Counted from the stretch's first letter, positions 35,001 through 47,700 are shown. The stretch: DNA of 64,000 nucleotides from Pomphorhynchus laevis (GCA_012934845.2 WNNJ02000754.1:1-64000), one strand, 5' to 3'. The notes: generated from the sequence alone by a model not told the origin. Made by a program: numbers and translations.

Positions 35001-37267
35001 GAGTAGAGGAATAAGGGGCCGAAACCTGATAGCATAGCAGTTCCTCCTGATGACCTCTAATCTCTAATCCTTATTCTGATACATCGTATGTTATTTATTA
35101 GTCAATTCATAAAAATTGACTTTTATTTTAATTTTTAATTATAAATTATATTGTTATATAAATATAAATTATATAAAATCTTATCTAATAATTATTTATT
35201 ATCTATTATTTATATTTACTTTTAATTGATATAATTAATCCTATATAACAATTATTATTTATAATAATTTATAATTATTTAATTATTTATTATTAAAATT
35301 TTTAAATTTTATTTGGCATTATTTTTAATTTATAAATAATATAAAATACGTGAACTCAGTTAGCTGATTTGATTCGCTTATTGATGATTACTAAAAGTCA
35401 TTATGCATTAGGAATAGCATCATTAGGCATATTATTCTTCACTATGTGTCTAATTAGTCTAATTTAATCGTATTATTTTTACCAAAACAAGATGAAGATA
35501 GTGATAATGACGACGATGATGATAAAATTTAACGTGATGTATACTATTTAGTGTACAGTATAATAACACTCATAACAATCAGTCATTTCTGCAATGATTA
35601 TAATTGCTTCGTAGTAAATATTAATTGCTTAACAATTGTTTTATTATAAAAGATAATTTGTAATTATAATCAAATAATATTTGTTTATAATTGCATTCAT
35701 AAATATTAATATACACATACCTTCCACCACTTGGAAATTGTTGCATTGGTGGTTGTACAATTGGGATCTGAGGTTGTTGTGGGATATACATTGGTTGCGG
35801 TACATGTATTGGAGCCGGCAATGGTGGAGGCATTTGTACAGGCATCGGTGCTTGTATTGGAACTTGCATCTGTACAGGCATTGATTGTGGTGGAAGAATA
35901 GGTTTTTGTACTGATAGTGGGGCAGGCATTGTACCGTAATATTGGGATTGACCAGGATATACACTGCATATTAAGTTAGGCGGTGATCCAGAATAATATC
36001 CTAGATTGTTTGCATCATATGCCTCGCCTAAAATTCGATGCATGATTTTAATTTTTTATACATATTTAATAAGAAATTTACCTCCTCCTATATATTGATC
36101 TACTCCACCATATCCTGGAGAAACTGGATAGCAGTCATATGCTAAACCGTCACCTTGTCCACCTAATATTGGTGGACCTTCGCAATATGCTGACATCATT
36201 GGCATTTGTCCGAACGATGATTGCAAATTACTACCAACTTGCATACCATAGGTTCCTATTCCTTGTTGAAAACCGCCGGAACTATAGCTCATGGGAGCTG
36301 TAGCATAATCAACGCTAGGCACTGATGGAACATTAGGCATTGAACTGTAGCTAGCATGTGCGCTAGTACTACTATCCATATAGCCGTACGATCCACCCCC
36401 ACATGCAGGCATATTGTGACCGGGAACATAGCCAGCTCCGAACGCTCCTTGACCCCCAGAATAATTTGTATTTGTTTTATCATACATTGGGAAACCTCCC
36501 CTAGGAGGGACTTTAATTACTCTTCGGACGTAACGATTTTGACGTGGCGGCTGATTAATAAATCTTTCTACAACTTTCGGTGGTGGGGTCATAGGTTCTT
36601 CAATAATTTCTTCAATTATTTTGCAAGGAATTCTCCTTATATAAACTCTTTCCAATACATCTGCTTCTGGAGTTGGTAAACGTCGTCTACACTGTTGTGT
36701 GACTGGAGGAGCGTCTGGTAATCTTATTGCTTGTCTTCGAAATCTACCTTTCCGTCTTGCGCCATACATATCGTTACTGGCACTTTCTTGACTACTATGT
36801 ACTATCTGCCCGTTTATTACTCCAGATGAACAACCGAAACGTGACTGATCGTTAAACGAACCTCCGTAACTATAACACCCTTCCCCTCCACCTCCTCTAC
36901 CTCCACTAGTTGATGTGAAATTATGAAAATCTTGATTCTGAATTGCACCACTGCTTCCTGTGTAATACGAACCGGGTGGGCAGCCCATTCCTGGAGGTCC
37001 CGCTGAACTGATTGAGTTAAAAGGAGCAGGGTCTAACATACCAACAGAAGAGCTGACGTTATTATGTTCCTTAAAGTTTGTATCATAAAATTCTGAGTTG
37101 TGTAATGTTTTTCGATTCGACTCTCTGTACCGACGATTATACATGTCGCTTTTACTTTGTGGATACACATGATAGCTTGGGCTGCTGCTTCCGGAAGTTG
37201 GATAATCCTCCATTGAGTATCCTCTCGTGTATGAATTTCTTGAGTGTCGACTTTGTTGTCTTTCCAT
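32037..37267 (-). CDS. Gene B: paralogue of gene A (three exons, 811 aa)
   Basis: Exons 37267-36082, 36027-35721 and 32979-32037 on the minus strand; introns are GT-AG, 54 bp and 2741 bp (donor GTATGTG, acceptor TATTTTAG). Coding lengths 1186+307+943 give exactly 812 codons with the stop, and both intron phases match gene A. The chosen start is the ATG at 37267 (MERQQSRHSRNS), aligned with MERQTNYY of gene A. First core in exon 1: [42 protein letters not shown]. Second core in exon 3: [25 protein letters not shown]. Exon 2 is Pro/Met/Gln-rich. The C-terminus has a Cys/Pro patch (CPPPCQQPCRPPCPPTCPP), QCFPCDE and a GGFPGGLPGYGG end, without the long GGGFP array of gene A. Function unknown, probably structural. 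A PLE lies antisense in intron 2. Confidence 0.85.
33480..35110 (+). mobile_element. Penelope-like element copy 1, inside gene B intron 2
   Basis: Plus-strand PLE remnant, antisense to gene B. Recognisable parts in order: N-terminal NNFVFICKK (near 33645), the KIHKNPIKPRFI motif (33851), an NTGI-type segment (33989-34070, the source region of the 79-bp satellite), TYDFSTLCTNL (RT motif), FRQVKGVPMGG (34322) and YMFRYIDDICVF (34454), then a 3'-terminal repeat at about 34905-35110. It is broken in several places. There is no GIY-YIG endonuclease between the RT end (about 34795) and the 3' repeat, and no room for one. Neptune/Nematis-type affinity is possible, but the clade is uncertain. Confidence 0.85.
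34905..35110 (+). repeat. PLE copy 1 3'-terminal repeat
   Basis: Contains GGGGCCGAAACCTGATAGC and CAGTTCCTCCTGATGACCTC, then TTCTGATACATCGTATG and TTAGTCAATTCATAAAAAT. CTGCTATG upstream and CATAGCAG downstream are complementary and could form a hairpin. Solo relatives lie at 28060, 30145 and 42113, and a minus-strand one at 52240-52500. Confidence 0.65.
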
Positions 37268-38521
37268 CAATCAGTGCGCACTAAGCGCTGGTTCTCGAGT
37301 CTAGAAAATTTAAATAAGCGGCTTGCAAATTGAATTTTATTTAAAATATTTGGAATGATAAACGCAGTAAGAGTGATCACAGAATAAATCGATATCGACT
37401 GTAAAATTAGAAGATAAAAATTGTTCGTTTTTTATTTCCTCTTTACTTGTGTTATGCGCAAATGTGTATATTTATATGAATATGAACGTTTAAACGTTCA
37501 TTTTTTTCGCTTGCTGAATGCTCAACATTTATCTAATGATAAACACACTTAAGAAATATGACAGCTTCAAATAAAATAAGACTGCCATAGTACATTAACA
37601 TCGAATTCAAATTTAAAAATTAAGAAAATTGAGTTCTGACTCATGATCGACATTTTATCAGGAAATGGATGATGAACACATTTTCACCTATTGCTTAGAA
37701 AATAGACAATTATTTTAAACATAAAATGAAAGGTGGAATTTGATGAGTATAGCAGCTGATATTCAAGTTATTCAAGGGCATTGTTTAATGTATTTTTATT
37801 TTAATTAAGAAACCTTGGTTATAAAAAAACACATTTGTATGCAATGTATAAAAACTTATACATTTAATTATACATACTTATACATTTGATTATACAAACT
37901 TATACACCTTAAAAACTTATACATTTGATTTGTATGCAATCATCATAAAATTAATTTTATAATGAAAACTTTATAGGTATAACGCTTATTGAAATATATA
38001 ATTTTTGTAACTTATTACCTTGATACGAATTGTGCGATGTTGATATCATTTATAGTGATATTGATGAGCACGTTATCAATAATATGATGTTTTACTTATA
38101 TTGTAATATTGATTATCACAACTCTATATATTAAAACGTAATTAAGCACACAATGTGAATATCGATGTTTGCCTTAAAATCGACAAGGTAGATGAAATAT
38201 ACTAACATTCCTCAAAAATTGAAAATATCTAAATTTCACCTTTGGTTACGGGAATAGTCCTTTAACAATTAGTGATTTCCTTAATGGGTTATTATGTTGT
38301 CATTTCACCAAGCAAATAACGCAAAACCTAAACTAATTTGGACTCAAACAGGAATGAAGTTTTGAGTACATGTATATGTTGTGTTTACCATATATATAAG
38401 TTACGTTGGAATTTTTAATTAAAGAAACATCAATATTACGAGTATAATTTAATAGTTTAAATCATGAAGTTTAAAATTATCAAATATGCTAAGAAAGAAA
38501 TATGCTAAATACGGTATTTTT
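37268..38521. other. Upstream flank of gene B, no gene recognised
   Basis: Presumed 5' UTR and promoter region, then A/T-rich spacer with repeated TTATACATTTGATTATACA-like stretches near 37850-37930. No coding sequence recognised. Confidence 0.5.
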
Positions 38522-38620
38522 TGCAGAATAACTTGCTGGAATTGTGACCGATTTTACATTGGACAAAACGGCCAAAGTTTACCCGAACTTACTAAAGAAC
38601 ATAAATACATAGTAAAATGA
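38522..38620 (+). pseudogene. Orphan GIY-YIG endonuclease fragment of a PLE
   Basis: A 33-codon open fragment reading CRITCWNCDRFYIGQNGQS followed by LPELTKEHKY. The pattern C-x2-C then Y-I-G-Q-x-G-x-S-L and E-H is the N-terminal part of the GIY-YIG domain found at the C-terminus of Penelope-type elements. No PLE RT adjoins it, so it is a stray 3' piece, or comes from a different PLE family than copies 1 and 2. Confidence 0.6.
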
Positions 38621-41600
38621 GGTGTTGCTCTCAAGAAGGGAATATGGTTACGATTGGTAGTGTAGGTTATTTCATTTTAATTAAAAGAATAATTAAGTGA
38701 AACGGAAAATTCAAGAAGTTTATTGTATGATTGAAATAAACAGAATTTTATTATTAATTTATTATTTGATCTTTATAAATTTACTTAAATAAATAAAGGA
38801 GTAAAAAATGCTTTGTCTGTTTTTAAGAAACCGACATTTAAAAATGTCGATTTCAAGTTATCGTGCTAAATTAATCTGCTCATCTAGTAATCGCTCTGAT
38901 CTATTTAAATAACGGACTCATAAAGGTTTGTGACATCCAAGATTATATTCACCATTTGTGGGCTCTGCTAATTACGTAACAAGTGTTTGTGCTGCTGTCA
39001 ATATATTACAAAATATAATCGCTTAGATTATTGAATTGATTGCAACAAATTTAATCGACTAGCAACAGTACCGTGAAGCAAATGCTCACTCCTATTGATA
39101 AATACAAGCACAAACAACAACAAGAAAACAATTACCACAATTGATGTTCATCTCTATACTTATGCATATAGCATATTTTTCGAAGTAAATTTATTTATAG
39201 AGTTAGCAAACGTCGTCAGTGATATATGGCGACGAAGTGCAAGCAAATAAGTGAGTAAAATAACAGCATGTCGAGGTCGAAAAGAACCAATTTACGACGC
39301 TTTACAGAAAAAGAAATTGTGAACTTTACTATAAAACAATCGCTGCTGCCATTGTTGCGCGTGTGCACATCAAGTGTAGAGTTTGAAAATTTATATAAAT
39401 TTTCTTATATTTTGTAGCGTTATAAAAATTAGTGTATAACAACAGCTCTAAATGAAAACCAATAATAGAAAAATCTGCGGCGGAGGAGACAGCTACTATG
39501 TTTAATGTTCACAGGATAATGGAAAAAAAACCTAACCCGGTAGGGGTGTTTTAGTAGCAGTTGCGTCAAAATGATTGGTGTGGTTCATACCACCATCGAT
39601 AGTTACACAAAGTCAGGATTGAAACAATATATATATTTTATATCCAACTTTTACAGTGTAAAATTGCCTCTTTAGCGTGCAAGTTTTTGGTACCGTCGTC
39701 TAGGCTACGCTTACTTGATTAAAATAGTCTGTCTACGTATATATTTATAAATATATCTTCCCGATGTTCAAGTACTAAGTAGTGTAGGAAAATAAAAGTT
39801 TTACCAAAAATAGATCTTTTAAAAGCTGGAAACCGAAATTGCAATATTGCGTGATGGCTGTTCTTGATGGGAGTTATTTGAAATTTGTTGGTAGAACAAA
39901 ACAGGAACGATATGTGTCCTGTCAACTAAACGTGCTTATATTTTAGCTAAACTTTTGATTAGCATTTTTGATTTAGTAAAAACGAGACTTAAATCCTATA
40001 GTTTAATTAAAATACAATCTTGAATTTTTTCGCATATTTTTCTGCGATTTTAAAAGTTCATCAAATTTTAAAAAGTAAGAAAGCTCAAGTAAGAAAGCTT
40101 GCAGGCAAGCTTTCTTACAGGCAAGAAAAAATATATAGGAATTCAACACTGAAATTTTACGTTTTTTACAAAATGTGATCAAATATAAATGATGTTTCAT
40201 AAATTATTAGTGCTTATATATTTTATGCTAAATATAGTTAGTGCACTGTCAATACACCAAATATGTGAAAAATTAAATGCAAATTAATTCGCATTTAGTA
40301 TATATATATTCTTTACTCATATTATTGCGTTATCAAAATTAGTGTATAACAATCAAGATACAACAATTAAGATATATCGTATACCGATACTATTATATAT
40401 GTATAGAATATATTGAGATTATGATGATATTTGAAAATCAAAATTTTTACAAAAAAATTGTAAAAACTTTAAAAATTCTTACAAAAATTAATTCAGATTA
40501 TGATGATATTTGAAAATTAAAATTTTTACAAAAACTTTACTGTTCAATAAAATTCTCGGTTGATAAAGACTTTACATATTTTTATAAAGAAAACTTTACT
40601 ACTAGTTTAGACATGAATCATTATAGAGGGTGATATGTCTGCTGACCGTATCTTAAATAATATGCAATCATATTATAAAAATTTCGAAGCAGTACTGTGC
40701 AAATAATCGACACCTGGTGATAACTTATGAACAATGCAAGTATAGCTGTTTTGCTTACAAAATAATATAGATACAAATCTCTATTATATTGTTCAAATTT
40801 AAAAAAGTACATTACACTGTCGCATTGTAATGTGTGCTCTCAATAACACTGCAAAATGGAAACAATAATAAAGGCCACATGCGTATTGCTCGTTCATTTT
40901 TTCAAATATGCGAAAAAGGTTCCTAATGCCAAATAATAAAAATGAACATTAACTTCACATAATGATAACGGTTATAATAAAGAAATAGATAAAACCAAAC
41001 CTTTGAATGTATGGGGGCAATTATTAACCTGTAACCAAAACAGGGATCTGTCTAATAATAGGTATTGACTGGGTTATGGTAGGGGTTTTAGTGGGTAGCG
41101 TATTCTGAAATCGTCGTCCTCAACAGGTGACAGTATAATCCTTCACTGCTGCAGCTCGATTTATATGTAGAAACTAAGCTATAATATTTGAGGTGACCGC
41201 GTTTTTATATTTCTATCATTTTTGATTTTCTTCAAATTGATGTTGTACTAACTCTGCCTTAGAAAAACTGCATGTGTTCGTCGCTGCATGTACTAATATT
41301 TTACAGCAAAGTATCGGACTCGTAGTGTTTTGCTGTCTCCCTATATGTGTCAATTTACATGCCCTTATTGTATTTTCGGTCACGGTAATAAGTGTAACTG
41401 TGTAGTAAAAATATGGCTTATTTAGTTAGTGTATCTTTTGAGTATAAAACAATCTCACTGTATTACCTGTGCATTTTAATTCATTAAAAATCTATCCCGA
41501 AAAAAATTCACACCTTTCCTGGGTGTGTGTATATTATTGCCAGCCTATTGAATTAATACATATTATGATGATGACATATCTAAAATGTTATTAGATTTAC

Positions 41601-42112
41601 CCACAGCTGTAAGGTACATTACAATTTCATATTCTAATTTTAAATTCTACAATTACCCAGGTAAAAATAATATTTCACGGTACATAATATTCCCTAACTT
41701 TTATCGAAAGTTTTTATCTTAGATTTGCTGATGGCATGATTAAGTAAATTAATTTCATTATTGCCTGAAAACTAGAACATCAAGCAAACTCAAAAACGAT
41801 AAATACTTCAGCTTAACAGTAACTTTTTTAAATAGTGAGTCGATCCCTGTTTTGCAAACAGAAGGGGATAAAAGTTAGTGTCGAATTTTCGACCTGGTAA
41901 TTCTCGAGTTTCATTACGAGTGAAATATAATACAGATTACAAATGCAAATATAAAATTACAGGTTTTCATTCACTGAAGGGTTCTAATAAACCTCCATAT
42001 TTACTTTCATCGGACAAAAAACTTACAATGAATCAATTAAAAAACCTAATTCAAAAACACAACGCCGTATATTTTACTAGTATTCCTGTTCTATCAGCTT
42101 ATCCTGACGGCG
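38621..42112. other. Intergenic, no convincing gene
   Basis: A/T-rich. 41878-42117 holds a 79-codon open stretch (SNFRPGNSRVSLRVKYNTDY) without recognisable motif; it runs into a PLE 3' tail. A GCGTTAT-AAAATTAGTGTATAAC element occurs near 39417 and 40327. Nothing else identified. Confidence 0.5.
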
Positions 42113-42239
42113 TCTAATTTTTATACTGATACATCGTCGTTATTTATTAGTCAATTTATAAAAATTTATTTTTTTTACAATTCAATTTTATATAAATTAT
42201 ATAAAATCGTATATAATTATTTATTATATATTATGGAAA
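42113..42239 (+). repeat. PLE 3'-terminal repeat, distal part
   Basis: TTTTTATACTGATACATCGTC and TTATTTATTAGTCAATTTATA match the tail of PLE copy 1 (35057-35180), including the following A/T stretch ending TTATTTATTATATATTATGG. It lies directly before a LINE. Confidence 0.65.
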
Positions 42240-43830
42240 ATATATATGGTGTGAAATTGCGTAGCCAGCGCTACCCATAGCGTACCCGGGTTGCGGGTAG
42301 GGAAGTGACCACCAGATATGGTGGTTAGCTACGAAATAAGCAAGATTTGATCTCACGAATAAGTACTCGCTGACAGCTAAGCGGCAATGTCATCACGGTG
42401 GTCGGTTTAGGGCTACACCTTAAGTCCCACTAAAAAGCCATTTCATCTTCAGTGGGCTTGGCATTGTGACATGGCGAGTATGCCCAGCCATTAAATAAGG
42501 GCTTGTTACATATTATCGAGCACCTTCTGCAAATGGATTTGCATTAGCTAGGGATTTCACCGACGATAACTGTGATTGGCTCGTTTTAGCCGTAGATGCC
42601 TTCATAGTATCATAACCCTTGAGAGTGGTGACCTCTTACGGTATTACAATCTCATACAACAATGACAAATAGCAAATGACAACAAACAAAAACTATTCTT
42701 TATCTAATCATTGCATTATGGTACTTCATTACCAAATGCTAAGACTAATATCATTCCCATCACAATCAGTTGCCAATCCAGATCTCTTCGTATCGGCACG
42801 TTGAATGTCAGACGTTGCTCCAATCGGACAGGAAGAGCTACTTGCTAGCACCTTGATGAACAAGTTCATCAAAAATATGCTAACTGAATGCCGTGTCGCT
42901 GATAGTGCCTCCATGCTTTTGATTTATTCAATCTCGACTATAAGGTATACCTCTCACGTGATAATGTTGGTGTTCCTATTGGAGATATCGAAATCAGAGT
43001 GTCTGACTTAATATATGCAGATGATATCGTCTGCTTGCTGAGAATTTTAAGCGAATGGAAATCATGATTGTGCGTATTGTGAGAGCTGCCTCGCCTTTTG
43101 GCATCATATTGAATCCCTCGAAATACAAGATTATGTTTGCAAATTGTATTGGGCAGATAATTTTCCTGGATGATTCTGCCTTAGTGCGCACAGATATTTT
43201 CTATTTTCTCGAATGTGCCATGACATTGAATGACGATATCGAAGAAGATATAAAATTGAAAATTATTAACACAAGTAGATCATTTGCAGCCCTCACTAAA
43301 CTGTGGAAAAGAAGATATATATGCGTAATCACAAAGGTTAGAGTGTATTCCTCGATTATTAAGCCAATTCTACTTTGTGGATGTGAAACATGGCCAGACA
43401 AACTCACTCTTCTACATAGAGTAATTACTTTTTTACCATCAGTGCCTCACACGCAAAAGTAAAGTTAGGTCTTTTCATGAAATTAGCAAAGATGAGGTAA
43501 GATGCCAATGTAAGGTGCGAGACCTAGAAATCATTATGGAAATGCGATGCTGGAAATATGTGGACCATGCCCTGCGAATGGATGTTGAAAGATTGTCGAA
43601 TGTCTGTATATTGGCACCATATTTCTGTATGAAAGCGCCTAAGAGGTGGCATTAGAAAGACATTCTAGCGAGCGTTGAAGATTCAGGATCGGCCTAAGAT
43701 GTTCAAGGAGACGAATAATGGTTGGTTTAAATACCGAAAGGAATGGATAATGATACTGAAGGATATGGCATATGACCGATTAAAGTGGAGAAACCTAAGC
43801 ACGATGGTTTGATTGAATAACTAACTTTTT
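42240..43830 (+). mobile_element. LINE remnant (RTE/CR1-like), internally deleted
   Basis: A GC-richer 5' region (42240-42660, ACCACCAGATATGGTGGTTAG) resembles that of the LINE at 44761 (shared GCGAGTATG(T/C)CC). Most of the endonuclease and RT fingers are missing. The palm follows at about 42983-43050 (EIRVSDLIYADDIVCLL, catalytic YADD kept), then 43055-43462 (IKLKIINTSRSFAALTKLW, VRVYSSIIKPILLCGCETW) and a C-terminal part to about 43700 (EMRCWKYVDHALRMD). Stops and frame changes are frequent. Confidence 0.7.
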
Positions 43831-43987
43831 ATTTTTCTCGTACTTATCTTTTTTGAATTGTAGTGGTTTTCGACCATTATTGGTCTGCGACCTTTAATTA
43901 TATATATGGTAAGTATAAATAAAAATTAATTTATAAGCTACTTCCGGTTGGAATCACGCTATGACCAAAATATATAGGAAATATGAT

Positions 43988-44134
43988 TATTGGTCTCTAA
44001 TAACAAAAAACAAAGATTAATTCTTCAATTTACGTTTCGCCTTACGGCTTCTTCAAAAATTATATATAATTATAAGAAAAGAATTTTTAATCAGTGAAGA
44101 ATTAATCTTTGTTTTTTGTTAGTAGAGACCAACA
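43988..44134. mobile_element. Short inverted-repeat (MITE-like) element
   Basis: Terminal inverted repeats of about 37 bp: left 43990-44026 (TTGGTCTCTAATAACAAAAA), right 44096-44132, its complement with two differences. Total about 147 bp, no ORF. The minus strand of the interior reads TTGAAGAAGCCGTAAGGCG then AAACGTAAATT, which resembles a degenerate hammerhead core. Confidence 0.7.
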
Positions 44135-44760
44135 ATTATATTTGATAATAAATCTAGCAATGTCTACGGAGCAAAATGAGACTGGCTTGGTATTCCACAA
44201 ATAATAAGTAACTTGTTTAAGCGTTGATATAATTACAATTTTATTATATATATTTAAATATGCTATTATTTTATATTATAAGCGTTAAGCAATGAAATAG
44301 ATAATAAACAATAACCTAATTTCGCAGCAACACAAATTATATTTCATCAATTATTATGCCCATTATTGCCACATAAATAGGCAACAAAAATAATAGCAAC
44401 AAAAAATTAAAAACATGAAATACTAGACACTTCTTGATTACTTGCAAATTCTACATATATATAATGGCCACAATCATTGTACTGATTTGTATTTACATAC
44501 AATAATCATGCAATTTAAACTTTCCTACTGTCTTTGTAAAGTCTTGGCCTTCATCTTAGATAAACATTTAATATAAAATAATTACAAAATAATCATTTTC
44601 GGCAGCTAACAATATTTATTTTCACCATTGGGAATAATTATATATTGTTGATTCTACTATCTTTAATATTTCAGATCATAAATTTGTTTTTTTTTAAAGA
44701 ACATTACAGAATTTTGAACTCAGACCGAATATGCACTCCTATATTGTATAATATATAATA
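44135..44760. other. Intergenic, no gene recognised
   Basis: A/T-rich spacer between the MITE-like element and the next LINE. Nothing recognised. Confidence 0.6.
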
Positions 44761-47700
44761 TAGATAGCCCCAGCTGGTGGCGTAACTGGGGCTATCTAGC
44801 TCGTAATTCAGGTTGCGAATGGAGGAACAGCCTATAGCTATATGGGTTAGCTGCGACATAAACCATGATGTGGTCCAATAAGCAGCTGTGGACAGCCAGC
44901 GGGTGTATTATGATCGTATAGAACACTGAATAGTAACCGGTGTTTATATAAAGTGCCATATACCGCAATCCGGGCTAATACACTGACATAGCGAGTATGT
45001 CCCGCTATCAAAAAAGGATATGTGCTCCCTTTGGTGTGGCGAACCCTCGTGGTCCCGAGGCGCTACACAATACTTGAAAATGAAAAATGAAAATGAAAGT
45101 AAAAGCGTCTACAAAAATTGATCAATCTTCAAATACTAATTCAAAGGATCAGCAGACTTGTTTTCTCGGATTCCGAAGCCGGGGTCTGTGTCACATCCGC
45201 ATTGCTACCATCAATGCTAGGAATCTTCTCTAACCTGGCCAATCAAGTATGTTGCAGTACCTTGGATATACCCAACGTCGATATTTGTTGCATCTCTGAA
45301 TGCCGATTACCTGATACTAATAAATCATGCATCAATGTTCCAAATGAAAATTATAGTTATACAATGTACCTCTCTGGCCCTACTGACAACTCCTATCGAA
45401 ACGGGTTGGCAATTATCATTCGTATTAGCTTAGCTGACCATCTAACCGTTCGGCAACCAATATCTGACAGAGTAGCCTTAATTCGTCTAAAAGGAAAGAA
45501 TGCGAACTGGACCATATTGAGTGTGTATGCTCCCACGAACTGCACCTGACAATCGCTAGTAGATGCTTTCTACGAAAATCTTAACTTTGCTTTAGGCAGC
45601 GTGCCTTCCCGAGATTTCCTTGTAGTTATAGGTGACTTCAATGCGCAACTCCAATACTCAGACTTGACAGTCCCTTTTGTGGGTAAGCAAGCAATTGTAA
45701 GAAATATATGCCCAAATGGCGAAAAATTAATGAACACACTTCTTACCCATGATCTCATTGCAGCAAATACATGTTTTTAACATAAAAGACGTCATCTTGA
45801 AACATGGAAGTTTTCAAATGAACAGGGGCGTAATTAAATCGATTACATTCTCGTTCGAAGAAGATGTCGTAGTCTGATAGCTGATTGCAAATCATATTGG
45901 ATAAAAGATGCAATAACTGGCCATGCCCTTTTTAATGAAATTACAACGATTAAAGTTTCACTAAAGCCAACGACTTAGAGCTGACTTCTTAGACACTCGC
46001 TTAATAAATGACAAAAATATCAGAATTAACTTTGAGAAGAAGCTTTGCCAAATACTAGGTAAACCACACAAACCTTTGAGCATTAATGATAGATGGACAC
46101 AACTGCGAGATGCTATACGCTCTATCGCCTCTCAATTTCTTCCTCGAAAGCAAAATACAAGAAAGCCATGGATTAGTAAAACAACTCTTGATATATCAGA
46201 CAGACGGAAAGCTACAATAGGGTCTTCGTCGAAAGAAAAGTTGTCTGAAATTACGAAATTTCTTAGATTGAGCATCCGTAATGATAAGGAAAGTTTATGG
46301 AAAAAATCTCGCGACACAATTGGAAAATGCTACTCTTAATGCCAACTCCCTCGAATTTTTAGGTTAATAAGACGGTATTCAGACGATAAGCCTGATATAA
46401 AGAAACCCTACCCTATTTACTAAATAAAGATAAATCGGTCCATATCTTGGATAGTAAAAGCTGCATTAATCAATGGACAAAGTACTTCAAAGGGCTCTAT
46501 AATTCAGTTAAAAATACTGGTAATGCGAATCGATTGGATTCTGAATATTCAACCATTTTTCAACCAGTCAATACAATCAATATTAAAGTTGCCCCATCAT
46601 CATTAGTATAGATCACCACAGTAGTAAATAGCTTAAAATCTAGTAAAGCATAGGTTCCCGATGGTGTCCTACCTGAGTTGTTTAAAGCAAGTGGCCATTT
46701 GAGGCTAGAATGGTTGTACAAGCTATTTGGCGATATTTGGGAACAGAAGAGGATTCCTGGAGATTGGGAAACATCATTCATAATCCCTGTTTTCAAAAAA
46801 GGCAATCATTGTGACTGATCAAGCTATCGGGGTATTTCACTCTTACCTGTCGCTTATAAAGTTCTTGAATCGATTATTCTAAATAGAATTCGCCCATTGA
46901 GAGAATCTCAACTTCGAGATAATCAAGCAGGTTTCAGGCCTCACAGAGGCTGCATAGATCAAATATTCTCGTTGCGTATCTTCATGGATTTAAGGTTCGA
47001 ATTTCGCCAACCGACTTTCATTGCTTTTATTGACTTCAAAGCAGTGTTTGATAGTGTAAATCGTGCAGTGATGTTGAGTCTATTGCGGAACTCCGGAGTT
47101 CCTACACAGGTATGCGAAATAACTGAGGCTCTTTATCGACAAATTGAATCGATTGTACGCGAGAATGGTCACGTGAGAATGCCCTTTCCGGCTTGCTCAT
47201 GAGTTAGACCAGGTAAAGTTTTGTCTCCGGAGTTGTTTAATCTTACAATCGATGATTAACTCGGAGAATGTTTAGACGAGCAACCAGAAGGAATCCGAAT
47301 TTACTCCAACAATTGTTTACTCACTGATCTCACATATGCTGACGATGTCGCTCTTTTAGCGGAAACTGCAGCTGATTTACAATATATGATTACTAGAATT
47401 CATACTGTTTCAGCAAAATATGGCCTAACTCTAAACGTTTCGAAATGCAAAATACTATCGTTTCGTCATCCTCATTTTGATATAAAATTAAACGAACATT
47501 TGCTTGAACATGTGAACGCCTTTAAATACCTGGGTACGGTAATATCCAACGAATGTAAATGTGATGATGAAATAACCAATCGCATTGTAACAGCAAGCAA
47601 AAGTTTTAAGCGACTAAATAGAGTATAGCGTGATAGAAAGCTATCAGTCAAAACTAAGGTTCGAGTTTACGCTTCGATAATTCGTCCAGTTATGTTGTAC

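Noticed and set aside
34905-35110. Canonical hammerhead in the PLE 3' repeat
   Set aside because: CTGATGA and GAAAC are present, but the complementary segment overlaps the core box and no stem I/III arrangement fits.
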